Assembly: GCA_020746875.1 (NCBI GenBank)
Contig: JAGTJL010000002.1
Location: 2,480,001-2,544,000, forward strand
DNA length: 64,000 nucleotides
Source: Rhexocercosporidium sp. MPI-PUGE-AT-0058
Lineage: Eukaryota; Ascomycota; Leotiomycetes; Helotiales
Direction of reading: 5' to 3'
Translations under genes and position numbers: made by a program
Shown here: positions 57,464 to 64,000 of the stretch, piece by piece
Layout: each line of letters begins with the position of its first letter
Position numbering within the stretch: the stretch's first letter is position 1
Notes under the pieces: generated by a model
Databases searched by the model: none
Told to the model about the DNA's origin: nothing
What the model saw: only the letters and a program-made list of their open reading frames with translations

Positions 57464-58157
57464 TTAGTAGCCATCGCCAGTGGCGCCGTTGTGTCCGCTT
57501 GAGACTTGGCCGCCGTAAAGGTTTCCATACGAGCTGGCATCGTGGTCGCCACCATCTCCTTGCTGGAGAATGTTATTTGATCCCTCGGGTCCACCTTGAA
57601 AGTTGGAGGAGGCTGTATTTGCGGCTCCGGCTCCACCTGGCGCGGCGGATCCGAAACCACCTTGGCTTCCAGGTCGTTGTTCACCTCTGGTTGATTGTGT
57701 CTGTAACAAGCATTAGCACAACAGCTACTCGAGTCGTCCTTCCAATCGTTGCTCATCGCAACTACTTACTTCTCGGTACTTTGAGAGGTAGATCTTGAGC
57801 GCTTCGGCGTAGTTCTCAAAGCCCAACGAGGTCATGGCAAACAGAATGTCCTCGCCGTTCACAGTCTTCCGCTTCTCTTGATGACATTTCTCGGAAGCTG
57901 GATGCGGTATTAGCTTGTAGAGGTAAACGGAGTAGGTTGAGCAAACCTTCACTGGTGATGAACGAGATGAACTCGCTCACGCATTCTTGCATACACTCCT
58001 TTGCTTCCTTTGCGATCTTTGCATTCTCTGGAAGGGCGGTTTTCATAATCCTCGCGACTGGAGCAAAGTTGCGAATGTTAGAATCAGAGAAATCATGTTT
58101 GGATGCCTTGGATGGATGAGGCGCCTCTGGAGATTGAGACGGGGAATCGTGGGACAT
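57464..58157 (-). CDS. HAP3: CCAAT-binding complex subunit HAP3 (NF-YB)
   Basis: Histone-fold subunit of the heterotrimeric CCAAT-binding complex (HapC in aspergilli), which pairs with HAP5/NF-YC and recruits HAP2. Three exons: 58157-57947, 57897-57770 and 57700-57464, giving 191 residues. Histone fold at about 31-113: the DNA-contact region [13 protein letters not shown], then [37 protein letters not shown] and [13 protein letters not shown], all characteristic NF-YB blocks. The N-terminal ~27 residues are Ser/Pro-rich; the C-terminal ~78 residues are Gly/Ser/Gln-rich and disordered, as in other filamentous fungi. Upstream lies an unusually long 3.5 kb region without genes. Through iron and redox, this complex regulates respiratory and metabolic genes in fungi. 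Confidence 0.96.
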
Positions 58158-59430
58158 GATAGGACGTGTGACAGCAGTGACACCACCCAAAGAATGGGAA
58201 GCGTTTGACCTTCAAACTCAATGACTGGCCAGTCTATAGAGGCTCTGCATCTAATAGCTACGTTGTTCCAAGCGATGCCAGTCACGGCGGGGTTGGAGAT
58301 GCGGGGATTTTCTTGAGCACAAATCAGAGGAGAGAGAACTAACTAACCATTTGCTATGGGTAACCAGCGATCTTGTTCTTTCACCTGGAGCCAGCTTAGT
58401 AGCTATCAGTTACACACAGAGGGGTTTTCATACCTCGAACTCGACTTGGAAGAGGGTCAGTATCTACAGGTAACTCGGTCTACAAGTGACACAGGAAGGG
58501 GGTACTTACATTGGAGGCCGGCGTTGTGTGGATCATTCATCACTGCATCTGGGTCATCTGGGCTCTGGACACCAGCTTCGTGGTCCGTTTCTTTCGGTGA
58601 TGCAGACATCCTTATGAAGAATGGCAAGCTGCAGATTCTCGGATAGCGGCGTGCTCGAAATTGCTTGGTTCTGCCAGGTGGCAACTCTCAAGTCAGGTTA
58701 TTGCAAGGCTTGCGAGCGAGATCGCAGGCAGGAAGGCAGGCAAGCAGACGCAGATCAGATCCTCGAGGAAAGGCTTTTGCTACGCTACCCAAATCAGGAT
58801 GAGGCCGGCAGGTACACTAATGCAGTTCTCTTTGGGGGGTATATCCAGGCGTGGGCGTGTGTTTTGGGACAAATTGGCTGCAGGTATCCTGGATACGCAG
58901 AGTCGCGTCAGAGAGTCGAAAATAGCGGCTGGGGGCTGGCCACAACCGCAGGGCTTACACAGCTGGCTGGGAGCTGTCCGGAGAGTTTCGAAGCAGCTGC
59001 AAATGCACCAGGCGCCCTGTGTTCAGTTTAGTCGTCAAGATGTAGGGTCGGGTCGAGGAATTGGTCGCATGCAATCGTGATTGTCTGCAGAAACGTGGGT
59101 TTGGGGTTTAGGTTTTGGGGTTGGATATGGCCGGGTTGATTTGCTTGCTTGCTTGTTGATGCCGCGGGCCGCTGCTGAGGACGCTTTCTCTCTCTGCAAT
59201 CCTAGCTGCCTTCTCTCCTGCCCTGGTCTTCTCAATGCGGGCCAGTCGAAGGAATGGTGGAGGATGGGATCAATGGAGGAGAGTCGGTGAAGAAAACAAC
59301 AATGCGCGCGCGCGTTGGATGCGTGCTTTGCCCTGCCCTGCCTTGCCTCTTTTCACCTGACTGACTGACTGTCTGCGTGCGAATTGCCGGGAACGATGCG
59401 TGATTGCTGGTGGCCGTGGAGATAGGTACT

Positions 59431-59465
59431 GTAGTGTGGTGTGGTGTGGTGTAGTGTAGTGTAGC
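59431..59465. repeat. Pentanucleotide microsatellite (GTRGT)n
   Basis: Seven units of five bases: GTAGT or GTGGT in tandem, ending GTAGC. It differs from the neighbouring tracts only in unit sequence. Confidence 0.85.
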
Positions 59466-59570
59466 TTGGTGTAAGTGTAAGTGCAAGTGTAACTAACGGC
59501 AAGGACCGTACTGTACGGGAGAGGAGTGGATGCGATGCGGATGGCAGAGAGGGGTGATGTGGTGCAGCTG

Positions 59571-59605
59571 TGATGTGATGCGATGCGATGCGATGCGATG
59601 TGATG
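59571..59605. repeat. Pentanucleotide microsatellite (YGATG)n
   Basis: Seven units of TGATG or CGATG in tandem. Confidence 0.85.
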
Positions 59606-59885
59606 CGACTTCGAGCTGGTGCTTGCTTGCTTGGTGTGTTGATTGCCCGTTGCCGTTGCCGTCGCTGGCCCGGTCGCCTAGGTAGGTGGAGGAGAGAGGG
59701 TACAGTAGGGAGGAAGGAGCAGGGGAGGTAGTCAGCACGCTAGTCCGACCCTGGCAGCCTCTCCCTCCTCCTTCCTCCTCCTCTCCCTCCCCTGCCTTCC
59801 TTCCCTTGTGGGTTTCGAAATCGAATCCAGGCACAGCCCAACCAGCGCAGCCCACTCGCTTCCGGGCTGAAGGATGGTTCGTCCA

Positions 59886-59935
59886 CTGCCTTGCCTTGCC
59901 TCGCCACGCCTCGCCACGCCTCGCCTCGCCTTGCC
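59886..59935. repeat. Pentanucleotide microsatellite (NNGCC)n
   Basis: Ten units ending in GCC (CTGCC, TTGCC, TCGCC, ACGCC), including a TCGCC-ACGCC alternation. A shorter relative (CCCTG/CCTTG) lies at about 59327-59347. Confidence 0.85.
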
Positions 59936-60361
59936 TTGTCACCTGCTCGTCAGTCCAGTCCAGTACGGGACGGACTGTGGGCAGTTCAGCCTTCTCTTGC
60001 GCGTGACGATATTGGTCAGAGTGTCAATCTCGTTTCTCTTCCAATCGAATAAATGAAGATCAATTGCAGCCGCTGACTGGCGGTCAGAAGGGCGGATCCA
60101 CGAAGGATGGGGCCAAGAACCTCCAATCGTTCAGCCGAAGGGCGGCTTGACAAATGAAGTGGTTGCTGTCAGCAGCCTATCAGCTGGACACCTGCATCAA
60201 ATTCGAGGGGATGTTAGATTTGCTCTTTTGGTAAATACAGGGACGCGAGGGGAAGCAAGGCTTCCGTCTCTTCTCTTCCTCTTCTCGGACAAACCGTCGG
60301 TCCATTCTTTGAAAGTACCAATTCTTTTACGCGCGTTTCCTCTCCTCGATGCAAAGCAAGC

Positions 60362-60380
60362 TATTATTATTATTATTATT
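60362..60380. repeat. Trinucleotide tract (ATT)n
   Basis: Six tandem TAT/ATT units flanked by unique sequence. Confidence 0.8.
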
Positions 60381-61665
60381 TTGTCTCAGGCATATTCAAG
60401 CCTCCCAGACACGATTACCCTACCTACTCGACGATTAGTCCATCTTCATGGATATTATCCTAGCTCTGTTTAAATCTACGTGTTCGGGACCACCGATCTC
60501 TTCTTAGTCCCCTAGTCCGTTTCTTTCTCCCTCCCCCATCGAACTTCTCATGGTTGCATGGCATCGCTTTTCATATGCCGCACTTGCCGGCCTGCATTTC
60601 TTTTCTTTTTCTGTTAGTAGGTCGGAGAACTGCCTAAGTAGACCAGCTAACATCCCGTTCTTCAAGGCGAACGTGGGCTGAGTTGGTGCATCGCTGCCCG
60701 TCAAAACGGCCTCCTGCTGTCATTCAGATATCGAGCCCGAGGAAGGGGGTCAGCGTTCCAGACTCAAGGTATGAAAAAGTCATGTCATCACGGAGAGATA
60801 ACCATGCCGGTGGATAGCAGCCGTATTAATGTATTCTCTTCCTTTCCATACCTATCTCACCTCTGCTGGCTCGCTGGCTGGCTGTTCCTACCACCAAGAA
60901 ATACGACATTCCACCCACATGAAGGCGCATTCTAACCCCCACCGCTTGCATGCTGCAAGAACAGGGTTAATTATCAGCCTGATGGTGTAGGTGTGGAGGC
61001 CAGCACATCACCCTCTTCCATCCGCGCTTCTTCGAACCTAGCCCCTCTCCCCCTGGAATCTTGTCAACCACTCACCAGTTCGCCTTCTTTTAATTGGGCA
61101 CCAAAACCTCCATCAGAGGCTTTCTCGTTGGGCTGAGAGGCGCGCCTTGCCGCCTCATCGAATGACAGTACTGAGCCTCACTTGAGGGAATCCGAATGGG
61201 CTGGCTGTACAACGCATCGCATCATATCAAATCATTGCATCAAGCAACGTCCCAGCGATCTGGGATCTCAACATGAGGCAGGAGAGTGACGTCCTACAGA
61301 TACCTCGTGACGGGAGAAACAGCTTTGCAGAATTCCAGTTCCACTTTCCAGGCTTAGACTTGGGCATTCTATTTGGGGAGGAGACTTGACTTGGGCATGA
61401 ATGCTCGCTGCGGGTATCACACATGGCCTTCCCCGGAGGAGGGAGGGTACGATGCGTTCTCTCATCATCATCGTTTGATTGACCGCCTTATGACCCAGAA
61501 CTCCAAAAAGTCTCCTAATCCTCCATGCAACCTGACGTAGGTAACTCCCAGACTCCGAAGCCAACCTTGACAAGTTCGTTGCGTTGTCGGCGAGTGCGAA
61601 ACCCTACAGTAGATACACATGCCCATGCGCATCCCACACATACAAACTAACCAACACTCATTGAC

Positions 61666-62479
61666 TCATTGCTGAACGACCTGGATATTGTTCTTCTTCT
61701 GAAAAAGCACCATGTCAGCTGACCGCTACAAAGAAGACAACTCGAAATCAGGAGACTTACCTTCCACTTCTCCATCTCCATCTGCTTCCCATTATACTGC
61801 TTAACCAGATCCTCCAACACCTTCTTCAAGCCCTCCGAGTTGGTCTTCAGCGCCGGAACGACATCCTTCACCGTCCGCTCCACCAGCACGCCGTTGATCA
61901 TGCGGAAGCACTTCCTATCTCCCGGCAGAGGTTCGAGGGTCTCCAGAACGAGTCTGTCGACGGAGAAGAGAAAAATCCCCCACGGTCAGTACAGAAAGAG
62001 TAAAGGCGAGAAAAGCGGTGAGCGGAAACGGATCAGTTGAGAGAGAAAAAGATATCCTCATGGTTCCGCCACGAGAGCAGCGGTGAGGTACGAGCGCTTG
62101 CCAGATATGTAATAGAGAGGGCAGCGGCAGCAGCAGAAGCACCACCACCATCATTAAAAAACCCCTCCCTTGGAAGCGGGTTCTCCCCTTCCCGCCGCGC
62201 GAAGGATGATGGACATTGCAGTTGCAGTAGTGAAGAAACGAAAGGAGAAAAAGGAGAGATGGGACGAACTTGTGTTCTTCAGCTTCGGATTCAACGTCAC
62301 CGATCTTCGAGGCGATCTGTTGTAGACCATTCTTGTAATTTGTGTATTGCTGCTGCAACTCTATGTGCAACCCAGAGTCTAGTCAGTCCTCTCTACTATC
62401 TTAAAGAAAGTGAAAAAAGTAATAGTCCGTCGGGCATTTCTTTACCTTGCTGCTTTTTCTGGGTGATTTGTTGCGCCAT
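61666..62479 (-). CDS. GIM4: Prefoldin subunit 2 (GIM4)
   Basis: Beta-type subunit of the prefoldin hexamer that hands nascent actin and tubulin to the cytosolic chaperonin CCT. Four exons: 62479-62446, 62360-62270, 61953-61761 and 61698-61666, giving 116 residues. Coiled-coil helix 1 (QQQYTNYKNGLQQIASKIGD), the two beta-hairpin strands with the family motif CFRMINGVLVERTV, then helix 2 (LVKQYNGKQMEMEKWK) and a short tail ending NNIQVVQQ. Intron 2 is long (316 bp) and uses a GTTCGT donor. It is divergent from CMC2, 279 bp apart. No anomaly in the protein. Confidence 0.95.
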
Positions 62480-62758
62480 GGTGTATCGTGCGGTACTGTA
62501 TGAGTGAAGTGGTTGTGTTCTCAAGGGTTCGGGATCAGAAGTTCGACGAGGCTGCAAAATGAATGAATGGCTCGACCCGCTTTGGCTGCCTTCCTTGCCT
62601 TGCCAATCCCGTCCATGATCTGATCGGATGAAATCCAGACCCCGAACTTACACTGTACTGTACTGTAAATCACCACATCAACCAAACCAAACCAAACCAC
62701 CACAAAAAAAACCTACCAACCTCTACAGTCTCCCTCTCCACGCCAGACAGACACCACA
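62480..62758. promoter_or_regulatory. Divergent promoter region of GIM4 and CMC2
   Basis: 279 bp between two start codons. It holds an ACCAA pentamer run (about 62680-62698) and CT-rich stretches just before the CMC2 ATG. No specific factor site recognised. Confidence 0.4.
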
Positions 62759-63079
62759 ATGCATCCTCATCTCCACACCAAAGACAACACCGGTATCTTC
62801 CCTCCCACCCACCCCCCATCCAACTAGCAGCTCCCCGACCAGAAGACTAACCAGCACCCGCCACCCCCAGCCTGCGAGGAAGTAATGCTCGCCCTGGACG
62901 AATGCCACGCGCGCGGCTTCCTCTGGAAATCAATCGGCATGTGCAACGGCGCGAAGACGCAGGTGAACAAGTGTCTGCGCGCCCAGCGGCTCGAGAGGAC
63001 GAGGCTCAATCGCGAGAAGGCCAAGGTGAAGAATGAGGAGATCAGGGCGAAGTGGGCGGAGATTGATGAGAATTCGTGA
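62759..63079 (+). CDS. CMC2: Cytochrome c oxidase assembly factor CMC2 (twin CX9C)
   Basis: Intermembrane-space twin-CX9C protein needed for cytochrome c oxidase biogenesis. Two exons: 62759-62792 and 62871-63079, giving 80 residues. The N-terminus MHPHLHTKDNT matches the family start (human MHPDLSPHLHT). Cysteines 13/23 and 36/46 form two perfect Cx9C pairs for MIA40-dependent import, separated by a GFLWKSIGM loop as in CMC2. A basic C-terminal helix follows (LERTRLNREKAKVK). It is a complete, ordinary-length member. Confidence 0.95.
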
Positions 63080-63473
63080 GGGGGTCGGCGATGGTTTGGG
63101 AAGGGAGGTGGGATGGGGGTGTATGATTGAGCGAGCTGCATTTGGGAGGGAGTTTGATTTGAGGTTTGGGAGAGGGTATAAATGGCGTTTCTGGGGATGT
63201 TGAAGGCGGGTTGGGTGGGTGTACAATATCAGAGGTGATGGCTATAAGTCAAAATCCACGACTTGTTACTAATGCTTTGGGCTTCGAATATAAGATTATA
63301 CATGTCATTGAGGTAGACGGATTTTGGCGAGGTAGTCATGAGTATGGTGGCGAGCACAAGAGATCAAGAGACAAGAATACCAAACTAGCAATCCATTGCC
63401 CATCCAGCTACCCTGTAACACCATCGCCGTTCCCTCCATCCATCCATCCATCCTACAATTCATAACCCGCCAC
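63080..63473. other. Intergenic region between convergent CMC2 and TMEM14
   Basis: 394 bp between two 3' ends; it includes a (CCAT)n tract at about 63436-63451. No gene supported. Confidence 0.5.
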
Positions 63474-63956
63474 TTAAAGCTTAGCCCGATACGCACTTCC
63501 GTACGTATACAATCCGTACAAAGCTAACAAGCTCAATCCAGCCGGCAACGGCTTCTGGCTCCTGATCGCTCTCGGAATTGACGATCCAGCAAGGACGATC
63601 GATGCCAGGAGTGCAAGCTCAACGCCATAGCTCTGCCTGTTCTGAATTCGATAACCTCCCAATAGGTACTTCGTTGTTCATCAGTAAGATCTTTACTGCA
63701 TGTTTAGTTGGGAGAAGGGGTGGAGGGGAACGTACGAGTGCGCCGACAGTAACTCCTGCTGCGACAGAGGGAATTGATCCTGTCTTGAGGTATCCGAATG
63801 TTCCGCCGCCTGCGGTGAGAGCGCCGATGATGAAAGCTGGAGTTTCGATACCCTGTAGAAGGTTGGTGGTGTTAGATATAGCTCTTGAGATTCCGAGTTC
63901 CGATCTATCGAGAGGTACCTAATGTTTGTAGTGAGGACGGAAGAGGTGCTTACCAT
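63474..63956 (-). CDS. TMEM14 (UPF0136) family membrane protein
   Basis: Small hydrophobic protein of the TMEM14 family, of which animal TMEM14C acts in the mitochondrial inner membrane in porphyrin transport. Three exons: 63956-63954 (the start codon alone), 63852-63736 and 63668-63474, giving 104 residues. Hydrophobic glycine-rich segments: AFIIGALTAGGGTFGYLKTG, IPSVAAGVTVGALYLLGGY, VELALLASIVLAGSSI and PLPAGLSLLALYGLYTYG, in the four-helix TMEM14 arrangement. The ATG is followed at once by a GTAAGC donor, and the acceptor CTACAG precedes GIETPAF in frame. The 5' leader contains AAATC-type repeats at the window edge. Subcellular location is inferred from the family. Confidence 0.88.
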
Positions 63957-64000
63957 GTTTGTAGATTTTGATTTGATTTGATTTTAAACGTGCAGAAGAG

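Larger units (their letters stand above)
58158..61665. other. Long gene-poor region rich in simple repeats upstream of HAP3
   Basis: 3.5 kb between the start of HAP3 and the stop of prefoldin 2, both on the minus strand, so this is mainly HAP3 upstream sequence. Open frames inside (58356-59080, 59493-60006, 60147-60473, 61268-61573) lack recognisable translations and several are created by repeats. It contains a cluster of five-base-period tracts at 59320-59940, a poly-CT leader-like run near 59755-59810, and an ATT tract. No tRNA or other RNA gene recognised. It could carry a long 5' leader, regulatory DNA or a noncoding transcript. Confidence 0.45.

Noticed and set aside
58356..60473. Several 90-150 codon frames upstream of HAP3
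   Set aside because: Many are produced by simple repeats, occur on both strands and lack coding-like composition.
1..64000. Search for tRNA, rRNA, transposon ends, CRISPR-like arrays, retroelement proteins and metabolite backbone enzymes (PKS, NRPS, terpene synthase)
   Set aside because: No B-box-like GTTCGAATC with a matching A-box, no reverse transcriptase, integrase or transposase translation, no spaced repeat array and no backbone enzyme was seen by eye. A dedicated scan with tRNA and repeat finders would be decisive.

Overview
This is nuclear DNA of a filamentous ascomycete (Pezizomycotina; the overall feel is Leotiomycetes-like, but I cannot prove the class from sequence alone). The evidence is compact genes with many short introns (about 47-75 bp, GTAAGT/GTATGT donors, CTAAC-like branch points), a Zn2Cys6 regulator, a fungal HAK-type potassium transporter, and fungal versions of NUP159, DOP1, MON1, WSS1, RRN3, HAP3 and a farnesylated YDJ1-like DnaJ. 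I rebuilt exon structures by hand; for most genes phases and frames close exactly, so lengths are given in residues.

Layout. 1-10 kb: FCY1-like cytosine deaminase (-), YDJ1/MAS5-type DnaJ (+), a six- or seven-exon Zn2Cys6 transcription factor (-), proteasome beta2 PUP1 (-). 10-22 kb: nucleoporin NUP159 (+, divergent from PUP1), an FAD monooxygenase of the salicylate-hydroxylase family (+) tail-to-tail with a nine-exon proline iminopeptidase (-), KEL3-type Kelch protein (+). 22-34 kb: a run of minus-strand genes: HAK potassium transporter, a small cysteine-containing secreted protein, WSS1, VPS71/SWC6, a small mitochondrial membrane protein, protein disulfide isomerase. 34-52 kb: a 2.7 kb gene-poor gap, a large disordered orphan protein, a second orphan, MON1 and DOP1 in divergent orientation, TGS1. 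52-64 kb: an unresolved spliced gene, RRN3, HAP3 with a 3.5 kb repeat-rich upstream region, prefoldin subunit 2 and CMC2 sharing a divergent promoter, and a TMEM14 protein at the right edge.

The genes are mostly independent housekeeping functions: protein folding and turnover (DnaJ, PDI, prefoldin, proteasome), trafficking (MON1, DOP1), RNA and nuclear functions (TGS1, NUP159, RRN3, SWC6, HAP3), DNA repair (WSS1) and mitochondria (CMC2, TMEM14, small membrane protein). I see no mobile element, CRISPR-like array, tRNA, rRNA or secondary-metabolite cluster, and no convincing new multi-gene system. The most unusual things are in gene architecture: two consecutive 8-nt exons at the PDI active site, a GC-AG intron and two 26-nt exons in the HAK gene, an 18-nt exon in the secreted protein, an exon that is only the start codon, and an in-frame stopless intron in RRN3.
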